Assembly (NCBI GenBank): GCA_963739435.1 | Contig: CAVUAN010000006.1 | Location: 62,001 to 126,000, forward strand | Source: CAVUAN01 sp963739435 | Lineage (GTDB): Bacteria; Acidobacteriota; Thermoanaerobaculia; UBA5066; Gp7-AA6 | Direction of reading: 5' to 3' | Length of the DNA: 64,000 nt | Shown: piece by piece, positions 51,994 to 60,987 of the stretch | How the letters are laid out: each line of letters opens with the position of its first letter | How positions within the stretch are numbered: position 1 is the first letter of the stretch | Notes under the pieces: model-generated | The model's input: the letters and a program-made list of their open reading frames with translations, nothing else | Databases searched by the model: none | What the model was told of the DNA's origin: nothing | Translations under genes and position numbers: made by a program

Positions 51994-54900
51994 TCAGGCG
52001 CCGTGGCTGACAAGGGAGCCGCGCCGCAACGGAAGTCGCAGGGAAACCGTGCAGCCTTCGCCAGGCGTCGAAAGGAAGCTGGAGGCTGCCGCCCAGGATC
52101 TCCGCCCGCCGCCGCATGCCCGGGATCCCGTTGCCGCCGCCGGGGCCCGCCGGCTCTCCGAGCGCCTTCAATCCCCTTCCATTGTCCGCCACGGTCAGCA
52201 GGACTTCGCCCTCCAGGACCCTGAGCTCGGCCTTGACGGCGGTGCAGCCGGAATGGCGGGAAGCGTTGTGGAGGCACTCCTTGAACACCAGAAACACGTG
52301 CCGCCGCGCCTGGAGACTCAGGGTCGGCCCGCCTTGTCCCGCCGGGGGAGACACCAACTCGAAGTCGATGCCCTGGCCGGCGAGCAGATCGAGCCCGAAC
52401 TCGCGCATCCGGCTGACAAGGGAGTCCAGGCTGTCCGGCACGGCGCGGATCGACCAGACGATGTCACCCAGGGAATCCACCATCTCGCGAGCCAGCGCGG
52501 CCACGCGCTGCAAGGATTCCTGCGTGCGCCCGCTCTCACCCTTCACCCCGGCCCGCGCGACTTCGCTCAAGACCGCGATCTGCGACAGGCTGGCGCCGAT
52601 GTCATCGTGCAGATCGGTGGCGATGGCGGTCCGCATGCGTTCCAGATTCATCATCTGCGTCAAGCGGTAGCGGTGCACGCCAAACGCCAGAGCGGCCGCC
52701 AGCAGGACCGCGAGAACCTGAAACCACCACCGTCTCCAGACCTCCGGCAGCACCGTCAAATCGATTCCCGCAGGCGACGTGCTCTCGACGCCCTCGGGTG
52801 TCAGGGCCTTCACCATGAAGCGGTACTTCCCGGCGGCCAGAGCCGCGTAGTTGACCGCGAGCTGGCTGCGCGGCGGACTCCAGCCGGAATCCGCTCCGTC
52901 CAGCTTGTACGAATAGCGGAGGACTTCTCCCGGTTCGTAGTCGAGACCGACGAACTCGACTTGAAGCTCGTTCTGCGAGGGCCTCAGTTCCAGCTGCGAG
53001 ACCCACTTCTCGCCCAGTTGCGACAGCGGATAGGGCACGCCGCCGACCCGTAAATCGGTGATGAGAATGCGCGGGTCCACGGGTGGACGATCCTCGGCCG
53101 GATTCAGCCTCGACAGGCCCTGCTTGGTCGCAAACCAGAGCGAACCCGACCGGTCGCGAACGGCCGACGTGAACTCTCCGTGCGCGAGGCCGCTCGAAAG
53201 GTGTCGGATCGAGCCGGTCTTCGGGTCCAGGCGATCGACGCCCTTGGCCGTTCCGGCGTAGATGCGGCCCTGGCGGTCTTCCACGATGCATTCGATGGTG
53301 TCGCTGGCCATCCCACGACCCGTGTCGTAGCGCTCTGTCCGCAGGTGCTCATCGGCGGGGTTCGCCACGTGGCCCAGGCCGCCTCCCTGCGATCCGATCC
53401 ACAGCCCATCCTCGCGCGCCAGCAGGGCGTGGATGCCGCCGCCCGGCACGCCGTCCTCGAGGCCGAAGTACCGGAAACTGCGGCCGTCGTACCGGTCCAG
53501 ACCGCCCGTGTACAGCCCCATCCAGATGTTTCCCTGCCGATCCTCGGCAAAAGCGCTCACGAGTTCGCCAGCAGGCCCTCCCGGAGGTTTGGGAGCCGGG
53601 AATTGGAAAACGGTGTTCGTGCGCGGATCCCATCGCATCAACTCGTCGCCCCGCGGGGACTGGGCCGACGCCCAGATGCCGCCCCTGGAATCCTCGAAAA
53701 TGCGGAAGACGACGTCATCGCGCGCATAACAGGTTCGCGGAGCGCGGCCTTGGAGCTCCACGGCGTTCATCGCCGGATAGCGGCACAGCCCGTCCTTGGT
53801 TGCTGCCCACCATTCGCCGGTGTGGCTCTGTAACAGGACTTGATTCCATCCCCAGGTGCCGCGTTCGCGATAGGGCTTCGGCGTCACATCGTGGAACCCC
53901 GCTCCATCGAAGATGTCGAGCGAATGAGTCTTCTCGACCGTCCCCTCCGTCACGGCCAGGAGCTCTCCGGCCTGGTCTTCAAACACCGAAAAGACCCGGT
54001 CGGTTGGCAGACCGTCCTGCTCGCGGTAGGTCGTGAATCCGACGCGATCGATTCTCATCACGCCGGCGCCTTCGGTTCCGGCCCAGATGTTCCCGGCCTG
54101 ATCTTCGGCCAGCGCGGTGATGTGCCGGTCGCTCAATCCCTGCGCGCGCGTCAGGTTTTGGAGCACGACCGGCTCGCCGGCGCGCCAGTCGGAGCCGGCT
54201 GATTCCCAGGGTCGTGCCCACCCAGAGGGTTCCGTCGGACGCTTCCACGCACGGCCTTCACGTCCGAGCCGGCGAGACCGGATTTTTCGGTCAGAGCCTT
54301 CTCCACGCCCCACTCGCCTGTCGCGCCCCGGCTGATCAGTGCCAGCCCGCCGCGAAGCGCAGCCCACAACCGGCCGTTGGAGTCGATCAACATCTCTTCG
54401 ACCCAATTCCCGGGCAGGCCGTCTTTCACGGCAAGCGTCTGCACGATCTCGCTCTCTCGGCAGCAGGAACATCCCCACGGCCGTGCCGATCCACAGGTCG
54501 CCGTCCGGACTCTCCACGATGCTGTTGATTTCCACTTTGGGCGGCAGGGAAACCTGCCGGCGGCGAAAGCCGCTCGCCGCATTCCATTCGAAGAGGCTCC
54601 CGCGTGTGGCGCACCAGACCTTGCCGCTCCGCGCGTTGACGAGGTCTGCCACGGAGTTCTTCGAGTCCTCGGGCTCCGGCGCGAAGGTGGCAAACCAGGC
54701 TCCCTGCCCGGCGGGATTGATGCGCGACACTCCGCGCGCCGTTCCCACCAGATACTCACCCGCGCGCGTGACGACCAGGCTCGAGACCGCGCGGCCAGCC
54801 AACCCCTCCCTCACGCCGTAGGTGACGAAGTGGTATCCGTCGAACCGCGACAGGCCCTCCGGCGTGCAGAACCACAGAAAGCCTCGCGAATCCGCGACGA

Positions 54901-55021
54901 TGCGTTTCACGCGGTCCGCCGCCAGGCCGTCGGCGGTCGTGTAGGCCCGGATCGGCCGCAGCTCGCCTCTCAGAAGAGAGGGAACGGCGCAGAGGACAAA
55001 CAGGACTGTCCGCCACTTCAT
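51994..55021 (-). pseudogene. Two-component propeller/Y_Y_Y sensor kinase, four frame breaks
   Basis: Reconstructed 1007 residues. Signal peptide (VLFVLCAVPSLLRG), then a double seven-bladed propeller with repeats such as IVADSRGFLWFCTPEGLSRF and AFAEDRQGNIWMGLYTGGLD, a Y_Y_Y domain (FVGLDYEPGEVLRYSYKLDG, AALAAGKYRFMVKAL), one transmembrane helix (WWFQVLAVLLAAALAFGVH), a HisKA_3 domain with the phosphorylated His in AIATDLHDDIGASLSQIA and an HATPase (FKECLHNASRHSG, DNGRGLKALGE). Frame changes near 54454, 54249, 54194 and 52060; after the last the protein ends GCTVSLRLPLRRG at TGA 51996. Removing four bases gives exactly 1008 codons. It resembles the hybrid sensors that detect extracellular glycans or other periplasmic ligands, and pairs with the regulator downstream. 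Confidence 0.87.
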
Positions 55022-55084
55022 GTCGGCCTCCGGTATCCGTGATCTTCAACCGTTTGTCCCTGCGCCGCAAGGTTAAGCGTCGCC

Positions 55085-55100
55085 CTACTCGAACGAGCGG
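55085..55100 (+). promoter_or_regulatory. 16-bp inverted repeat, site B
   Basis: CTACTCG-AA-CGAGCGG followed by GTTGT, in the divergent space between the kinase (64 bp away) and the first hydrolase gene (ATG 55155, 55 bp away). It differs from the perfect repeat at two positions of the right arm and shares GGGTTGT with site C. Confidence 0.75.
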
Positions 55101-55154
55101 GTTGTAGCGGCTTCGGGGAGGCGGCTATGGTCGCCGGCGGAAGGAGATCCTGTC

Positions 55155-56418
55155 ATGCGGAGAATTCTTCTCGTCGCGGGTGTGATCATCGGCCTCGTGA
55201 GCACGGCGCATGCTCAGGGGGAAACGTTCTGTTCGTCGCAAACCGACCTGGTCAAGAAATATATCGGGCCCCTGGTGAAGCCGGTTTCGAGCCAGACGGC
55301 CACATCGACCCAGGCGGTCGGCGCGGTGGTCGTGACGCTCAAGCTCGGCGAGCTGCCCTGCTTCTTTTGGTTTCGGCGAGATCGAATTGGGGTCCGGTGT
55401 GGCGCCTGACCGGAACACGATCTTCGAGCTGGCCTCGGTCACGAAGGTCTTCACTACGGCGATTCTCGCGCATGCGCGAAGGGCAGGGTCTCAACGTGTA
55501 CGGCCCGGTCAAGCCGAACCTGCCGCCCGGCTATGTGCTGCTGCCGGAAGAGCAGGACGTCACCTTCCAGCAACTGGCGACATTCACGGGGGGTTTCTGG
55601 TGGTACGACCCGCCCGATTTCACGAAGGGTCAGCCCTTCAGCCAGGATGACTTCGTGAATGACGTGAACAGCCTGGACCCGACGGACCCGAGCGGTAAAG
55701 CTTTCGGTCCTATTCCTGGCGAGGCGGACCTGCCGACGTTTAACTTCTATTCGAACGGCAGCATCGGTTTTCTCGGCCAGATCCTCATGCACATGGATTC
55801 GAGCAATGGTCAGCGATATCACTTTCATGGGCCCGGGTTTTCGAACTGGATCTCCGACAACTTGACTGGGCCTCTCAACATGCCCAACACGGCCGTCAAC
55901 CCGGGGGGCGTCTGGGCAACGGGCTACGCAGTTCGCAGGGTGGCAAGACCGGCCACAAGCACAAGGCTGAACCTCCGTTTGACTGGGTGCCGTGGGGCGC
56001 GGCGGGGGCATTGCGAAGCAATGCCGCCGACATGCAGTACTTTCTCGCGGCGAACATCTGCGCGCACCACTTGAGCGACCCGGCCTGCACCGGCTTCCCG
56101 AAGGACGTCTGGACCGCCCTGGCAACCGCGCACCTTCCGAACGAGTACACCCCGTCCGGCACTCTTGTCGATCCAACCATCTACGTTGGCGGATGCCAAT
56201 CGCAGGTCGTGCAGGCCTACGCCTGGCGCTACAACGTGCCGCCAGTTCCCAACCCGAACAACGTCACGCCCATCATCTCCAAGAACGGTGGCCACCCGGG
56301 ATTCAGCACCTGGATCGGTTTCAACCCACACAAGTCGTACGGGTTGGTGATCCTGATGAATACGGGCGGCATAGCGACGGGACCTCCCGGCAACAACATC
56401 ATCGAGCACACTCAATGA
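55155..56418 (+). pseudogene. Secreted beta-lactamase-fold serine hydrolase, copy 1, four frame breaks
   Basis: Tandem paralogue of the next gene. The signal peptide (LLVAGVIIGLVSTAHAQ) and first 70 residues are in one frame, then SGVAPDRNTIFELASVTKVF in another, EEQDVTFQQLATFTGGFWWY to NPGGVWATGYA in a third and WGAAGALRSNAADM onward in yet another. Correcting about four extra bases (near 55375, 55475 and 55935-55975) gives 419 residues. The catalytic set of class C beta-lactamases and related esterases is present: SVTK (SxxK), YSNGS (YxN) and HPGF at the KTG position. A GGAGAT-type ribosome site precedes ATG 55155. It is 134 bp from the divergent kinase, with site B between. Confidence 0.83.
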
Positions 56419-56494
56419 TCCTGTTCACTTTCTGGTAGCGCGCCACCTTGGTGCGCTGTCACCGCGCGTTGCCACTGACGAAAGGAGACCTGAC

Positions 56495-57736
56495 ATGCGG
56501 AGAGTTCTTCTCATCCTGGGTGCGATCCTCGGCCTCGTCAACGCGGCGCGCGCGGACTTCTGTTCTGACCAATTCGCTCTGTACTTGAAGTACCTCTACC
56601 CCAAGACGAGCCAGATGATCGGCTCGGCTGTCGTGACTTTCAAGATCGGAGAGACGCCCTGCTTCATTTTTACCGGCGCGACCGAGAATCAGGGGAAGGG
56701 AACGCCGATTGAAAAGACCACCGTCTTCGAGCTGGCTTCGGTCACGAAGGTCTTCACGACGGCGATCCTCGGCATGCACGTCCCGCTGGGCCTCGATGTG
56801 TACGCACCGGTCAAACACGACCTTCCGGACGGATATGACCTGACGAACGCAGAGGAGGGCGTCACCTTCCAGCAGCTGGCGACATTCACAGGGGGGTTCT
56901 GGTGGTCCGACCCGCCCCATTTCAAGAAGGGTGTGAGCACCCAGCAGGACTTCGTGGATGCGGTGAATGCCCTGGACCCAACGAATCCCGACACAACGAC
57001 TCAATCGGGGGCCAATTTTCAAGGTCCCATTCGTGGAGAGCAGTCCCTGCCGACGTACGACCAATACTCGAACGGCAGCGTCGGTTTTCTCGGCCAGATC
57101 CTGATGCACATGGATTCGAAGAAAGGTCAGACATATTCCTTCGATGCGGAGGGCTTCTCGAGCTGGATCTCCGACAACCTGACCGGGCCGCTCCATATGT
57201 CCAACACGCGGGTTCACCCGGGGGGTACGGTGGCGAAAGGCTACCTGCTGAAAACGGATAAGAAGGGAAACACAACCTACACGCCCGAATCCCCGTTTCC
57301 CTGGGTGCCGTGGGGAGCGGCGGGAGCATTGCGAAGCACGCCCGCCGACATGCTGACCTTCCTCGAGGCGAACATCTGCGCCCACCACATGAGCGACCCG
57401 GCCTGCACGAGTTTCCCGTCGTACATCCTGAGCGCCATGGCGACCGCACACAATCCTAACGAGTACCAACCCAAGGGCACTCTCACCGACGCAACCATTT
57501 TCCTCGGCGCATGCGGATCACAAAACGAGCAGGCCTGGGCCTGGGATTACCTGGCGCCCCCGGAGGCCAACCCGAACAACATCAAGCCCATCATCTCCAA
57601 GGGCGGTGACCACCCGGGCTTCGCAGCCTTCATCGGATTTTCCCCGGACAAGTCGTACGGGTTGGTGATCCTGACGAACACCCACGGCTTACACGTGGAT
57701 CCCGCGGGCCTGAACATGATCCAGCACACTCCGTGA
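56495..57736 (+). CDS. Secreted beta-lactamase-fold serine hydrolase, copy 2
   Basis: 413 residues, intact. Signal peptide (VLLILGAILGLVNAARA), then the beta-lactamase class C/esterase fold: VFELASVTKVFTTAIL holds the nucleophile SxxK, TYDQYSNGSVGFLGQIL the Tyr-x-Asn, and GGDHPGFAAFIGF the HxG that replaces KTG. WWSDPPHF and WVPWGAAGALRS are shared with copy 1. Whether it cleaves beta-lactams, D-amino-acid peptides or esters cannot be told. ATG 56495 has AAAGGAG in front, the same leader as copy 1 (AGGAGATCC-type), so the pair arose by tandem duplication. It starts 76 bp after copy 1 and has no 16-bp repeat of its own, so it is probably cotranscribed. Confidence 0.87.
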   Translation: MRRVLLILGAILGLVNAARADFCSDQFALYLKYLYPKTSQMIGSAVVTFKIGETPCFIFTGATENQGKGTPIEKTTVFELASVTKVFTTAILGMHVPLGLDVYAPVKHDLPDGYDLTNAEEGVTFQQLATFTGGFWWSDPPHFKKGVSTQQDFVDAVNALDPTNPDTTTQSGANFQGPIRGEQSLPTYDQYSNGSVGFLGQILMHMDSKKGQTYSFDAEGFSSWISDNLTGPLHMSNTRVHPGGTVAKGYLLKTDKKGNTTYTPESPFPWVPWGAAGALRSTPADMLTFLEANICAHHMSDPACTSFPSYILSAMATAHNPNEYQPKGTLTDATIFLGACGSQNEQAWAWDYLAPPEANPNNIKPIISKGGDHPGFAAFIGFSPDKSYGLVILTNTHGLHVDPAGLNMIQHTP

Positions 57737-57793
57737 CCCCGTTCGGTTTCCGGTAGCGCACCAGGCCGTTCGCGGTCGTGCAGGCGCGCGGAC

Positions 57794-57809
57794 CTACTCG
57801 AACGAGTGG
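57794..57809 (+). promoter_or_regulatory. 16-bp inverted repeat, site C
   Basis: CTACTCG-AA-CGAGTGG followed by GTTGTGG, 40 bp before the ATG of the IPTLS-tailed protein. One mismatch in the right arm. Sequence after the right arm matches site B for five more bases. Confidence 0.75.
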
Positions 57810-57848
57810 GTTGTGGTGATTTCAGGGAAACGCCTATCGTCTCCGGTG

Positions 57849-59360
57849 ATGCGAGGCAGGGAATGTGCGGTGCTGGGTCGGCTGACGCTCGTGGCCTGTC
57901 TGTTCTTCCTATCGACCGCGGTTCGCGCCGCCACGATCTCCTGGGCCAATCCAGCGAGTGGCAACTGGAGCGTCGCGGCCAACTGGAGTCCAGCCCTGGT
58001 GCCGGGACCCGGCGACGACGCGATGATCACCGTCGCGGGCACGTACACGGTGACGATGACAGCCTTTGAGTCCGTCCTTAGCCTGACCCTGGGAGGGCCC
58101 AGCGGAACGCAAACCCTGGACACCGCAGGTAACACCTTGTTTGCGCATGGAGGCACGATCAATTCCAATGGTGTCGTGAACGTGAGTGGCGGATCGTTTA
58201 ATACCGACCCGTTCGTCCTGACCGTCAGCGGTACGATCAACTGGAGCGGCGGCACCATCAATGATGCGGCGATCACGTCGACGGGCACGCTGCTTCTGAG
58301 CGGACCTGCGGTCAAGACAGCGTTCGGCACGTGGCTCAACGCGGGTACGGTCACCTGGACGGGCACCGGCGCCTTCAACGTTCCAGGCATCTCAACTTTT
58401 CATAACCAGTCTGGCGGCAATTTCAACGTGCAGAGCGACGCTACCTTGGACGGCACGTTTTCTTCTTCCTTTTTCAATGATGCCGGCGGCACTTTCACAA
58501 AGAGCGTGACAGCCGGCACCACGACGGTCAACCCCGAGTTCCCAAACTCTGGCACCGTCAGCCTGCAGACGGGGCTGTTGAGTGTTATGAGTGCTAGCGG
58601 ATACCGACAGGGCGCAGGTGCGACACATCTGCTCGGGGGCAACCTGTCAACCCCGGGGTCGTCTGCCGTCATTTCGGGTGGGGTCCTCGACGGGAATGGC
58701 ACCTTCACCGGCGTTCAACTGTTCGTGACGGGTACGGCGCCTTTCGGCCAGGTGAATCCTGGGAACTCGGCCGGCCTTATCAATGTCGCGGGAACGTTCT
58801 TCGAAAACCTGAACGCAACCTACAATGCCGAGATCGGCGGCCTCACGCCGGGCGCGCTCTATGACCAGATCAACGTGACGGGCACGGTGACTGTCGGCGG
58901 CATCCTGAACGTGTCTCTGATCGGAGGCTTCACGCCCGCCGTCGGCAATCAGTTCGTGATCGTAAACAACGGCTCTGCCAGTCCGACGGGCGGTAGCTTC
59001 GCCGGATTGGGGGAGGGAGCGATCATCACGCTTGGCGGCACTCAGCTCAAGATCAGCTACGTCGGAGGCGACGGAAACGACGTCGTCTTAACCGCTATAG
59101 CAGCGGCGCCTCCGACACCAACATCGACTCCAACTCCGATCGTGACCTCGACTCCGACCCCGACTCCGACCAACACACCGGTGGGCGTGGCGACCGCGAC
59201 CCCGACTCCGACCAACACACCCGCGGGCGTTGCGACCGCGACACCCACGCCCACCGTCGCTGCGGCGACCATCCCGACGCTCTCTCTCCCATTGCAGGTC
59301 TTTTTCGGGTTGGCGCTGTTCGCCGCGGCGTTGTTTCTCCTGACAAGACGGCCGTATTGA
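57849..59360 (+). CDS. Surface beta-strand-repeat protein with IPTLS-type C-terminal sorting tail
   Basis: 503 residues. Signal peptide (TLVACLFFLSTAVRAA), then repeated autotransporter-like beta-strand units (ISWANPASGNWSVAANWSPA, SGTINWSGGTINDAAITSTG, NAGTVTWTGTGAFNV) that would form a right-handed beta-helix. A Pro/Thr-rich spacer with a 42-bp tandem DNA repeat (PTPTPTNTPVGVATA twice) leads to IPTLSLPLQVFFGLALF, a hydrophobic helix and RRPY at the end: the tripartite motif-helix-basic layout of the IPTLxxW family of C-terminal sorting signals. No outer-membrane translocator domain is present, so it is anchored or processed by a sortase-like enzyme rather than an autotransporter. ATG 57849 is preferred; site C is 40 bp upstream. 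Confidence 0.8.
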   Translation: MRGRECAVLGRLTLVACLFFLSTAVRAATISWANPASGNWSVAANWSPALVPGPGDDAMITVAGTYTVTMTAFESVLSLTLGGPSGTQTLDTAGNTLFAHGGTINSNGVVNVSGGSFNTDPFVLTVSGTINWSGGTINDAAITSTGTLLLSGPAVKTAFGTWLNAGTVTWTGTGAFNVPGISTFHNQSGGNFNVQSDATLDGTFSSSFFNDAGGTFTKSVTAGTTTVNPEFPNSGTVSLQTGLLSVMSASGYRQGAGATHLLGGNLSTPGSSAVISGGVLDGNGTFTGVQLFVTGTAPFGQVNPGNSAGLINVAGTFFENLNATYNAEIGGLTPGALYDQINVTGTVTVGGILNVSLIGGFTPAVGNQFVIVNNGSASPTGGSFAGLGEGAIITLGGTQLKISYVGGDGNDVVLTAIAAAPPTPTSTPTPIVTSTPTPTPTNTPVGVATATPTPTNTPAGVATATPTPTVAAATIPTLSLPLQVFFGLALFAAALFLLTRRPY

Positions 59361-59370
59361 ACGCCGGCGC

Positions 59371-60321
59371 TCACGGGCACGGGAACGCGGACGTGTCCTG
59401 GACCGGCACCGCGGCGACGTTATCCGGATTGGAGTACGTCCTGGTTGCGGAGGTGACGGTGTCCAGAAGGTGAAGATTGAAACCCACGTTGGTTCCCGCG
59501 CTGATGAACACCCAGAACTTGTGGTTTATCGCACAGGCGTTGAGCACCTTGACGAGCATCTCCGGGTTGTCCTGGCTGAAGAACCAGAAGCTTCCGCCGT
59601 GGGTGATACCGAGGGTTCCAATGGAAGCCTGTCCGGAGCCAGAGGCGCCACCCGCGTGGTTGAAGTCGACCGTCAGCTGGAAGCGCGCGTCGCCGGCGTT
59701 GTTTGAGATGCACAGGACCGTGTCGCTCTTGATGCAGGCGGTCGTCTGGTCGACTTGATCGATCTGGATCCCGAACGTGCCGCGCACTTGCACGTCGAGG
59801 GGGGAACTGGTGCCGATGGTCTCGTAGGCTCCCCCGCAGTTGCCAGAAGAACCGAAGTGTCCGGTGCCAGCGTCGAAGAAGAGGACGCCGGGCCCCGACC
59901 ACGTGTGCGTGATGGTGAGCGTGTCGCCGGGGGTCACCGCGGCGCCGTCGTTTGCACCGCCGAAGGGAAGAAAGCCATCCACATCGGCTGACGAGGCCGC
60001 GTTCAGGTTGAGGTAGATGCTCGACCTTCCGACGATCGGCCCGTCGAAGGCTCCCCGATGGATCGTAGCCGTGATGAGGTACTGCCCCGTAGCGTTGGCG
60101 CCGTAGCCGATGTGGAGGCGGCTAATGTTGTTGCCGGGGTAGTTCAGCACGACGATGCCGCTGTCGGCATGGTCGCCGGGTGTGCCGCTGAACGGGCATG
60201 AGACGACCGTGCTACCAGGAGATGGCGCTGCGGCAAAGAGAAGCGCAAGGCCGACCAGGGCCTGTCTCAGACCCGGTAGCACGGCGGAAGCGACGAGGTG
60301 GACGGGCAGGCGTGTGAGCAT
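59371..60321 (-). CDS. Secreted protein with a conserved C-terminal domain (FWFF...DTSAFPC type)
   Basis: 316 residues. Signal peptide (LVGLALLFAAAPSPGST), a first beta domain with a single Cys (IVVLNYPGNNISRLHIG, VTPGDTLTITHTWSG), then a C-terminal domain with DTVLCISNNAGDARFQLTVD, ASIGTLGITHGGSFWFFSQD, NPEMLVKVLNACAINHKFWV, SAGTNVGFNLHLLDT and VQDTSAFPCP. I recognise this second domain as a frequent secreted module in Acidobacteriota, but its function is not known to me. ATG 60321 has AAAGGAG 8 nt in front. It is convergent with the surface protein (10 bp between stops) and has site D 74 bp upstream. Confidence 0.75.
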   Translation of the reverse strand: MLTRLPVHLVASAVLPGLRQALVGLALLFAAAPSPGSTVVSCPFSGTPGDHADSGIVVLNYPGNNISRLHIGYGANATGQYLITATIHRGAFDGPIVGRSSIYLNLNAASSADVDGFLPFGGANDGAAVTPGDTLTITHTWSGPGVLFFDAGTGHFGSSGNCGGAYETIGTSSPLDVQVRGTFGIQIDQVDQTTACIKSDTVLCISNNAGDARFQLTVDFNHAGGASGSGQASIGTLGITHGGSFWFFSQDNPEMLVKVLNACAINHKFWVFISAGTNVGFNLHLLDTVTSATRTYSNPDNVAAVPVQDTSAFPCP

Positions 60322-60394
60322 CGTGTTCTCCTTTGGCCGAAGTCTTAGGACTGCTGACACGGCTAGCCTGTCTCGGCTTGAGATGGATGGGAAC

Positions 60395-60410
60395 CTACTC
60401 AAATGGGTAG
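60395..60410 (-). promoter_or_regulatory. 16-bp inverted repeat, site D
   Basis: CTACTC-AAAT-GGGTAG; on the minus strand, towards the secreted-protein gene, CTACCCATTTGAGTAG followed by GTTCCC. It shows the same arms as sites A-C with a less perfect centre and the same GGT just after the right arm. Confidence 0.7.
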
Positions 60411-60462
60411 CGAGACAGAGCCGCCAGCCGTTAGGTGAGCGGATATCGCCTCACCTTCGCTC

Positions 60463-60500
60463 CAAAGGAAAAGGGGTCAGGCCTCTCGACCTAACCCCTT
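60463..60500 (-). terminator. Rho-independent terminator after tRNA-fMet
   Basis: On the minus strand AAGGGGTTAGG (60500-60490) pairs with CCTGACCCCTT (60481-60471) with one mismatch, followed by TTCCTTT. It lies 9 bp after the tRNA and before the secreted-protein gene, so the tRNA (with ftsB-eno upstream) and the regulon end are insulated from each other. Confidence 0.8.
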
Positions 60501-60508
60501 GGTGTTCT

Positions 60509-60585
<77 letters not shown>

Positions 60586-60633
60586 TCAGGATCGCGAACG
60601 TTATCGGAGCCGGCGCCTCAGGTCAAGCGCCGT

Positions 60634-60987
60634 TCAGCGTTTGACAGGGGGCGCGGGAGGGGTCTTCTTCGTCGTGAGGCTGCCGGGCGGATAGAGGAGG
60701 ACGACGTCGCCGGGAGCGACCAGGTTCAGCTCCTCGCGGGCTGTCTTTTCGGCCGGGAAGTCGTGCCGCAGCGCCGCTTCAGCGGCGGCCTGGAGTTCGG
60801 CGCTTTCGGCCTGAAGCGTCACGATCTGCTTGTCGAGCTCGATCACCTCGGCGCGGGCCTTCCGGAGCTCGAAGACGCGTCGGTCCGACGCGAGAAGCAG
60901 GCACAGGAGCACGGCGGAGGCGCCGAGCGATATGAAAAACGCCGTCACCGGGCGCGTTCCTCGCAACGAAGAGGGCTGGACGCTCAT
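60634..60987 (-). CDS. ftsB: FtsB/DivIC-type septum formation initiator
   Basis: 117 residues: short basic N-terminus, one transmembrane helix (AFFISLGASAVLLCLLLAS), a coiled coil (FELRKARAEVIELDKQIVTL to about residue 75) and a loosely conserved tail with ARKELNL-like REELNLVAPGDVVLLYP typical of DivIC/FtsB. It is part of the FtsBLQ divisome complex in the inner membrane. ATG 60987 overlaps the eno stop (ATGA), and the enolase-ftsB order is a very common arrangement. The tail after KTTPA is Pro/Lys-rich. Confidence 0.88.
   Translation of the reverse strand: MSVQPSSLRGTRPVTAFFISLGASAVLLCLLLASDRRVFELRKARAEVIELDKQIVTLQAESAELQAAAEAALRHDFPAEKTAREELNLVAPGDVVLLYPPGSLTTKKTPPAPPVKR

Noticed and set aside
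51641..52060. A kinase-regulator fusion protein
   Set aside because: The long frame joins the two only because of an extra base near 52060. The corrected kinase frame ends at a TGA at 51996-51994, followed by a 16-bp operator and a separate start.
2285..55975. Programmed +1 ribosomal frameshifting as a general mechanism
   Set aside because: The sites share no slippery codon, stop codon or downstream structure, and several genes would need three to ten shifts each. Sequence error explains them better, though this needs raw reads.
59095..59380. Minus-strand ORF with Gly/Val-rich repeats opposite the surface-protein linker
   Set aside because: It is the antisense reading of the Pro/Thr repeat; the plus-strand protein has signal peptide, repeats and sorting tail.
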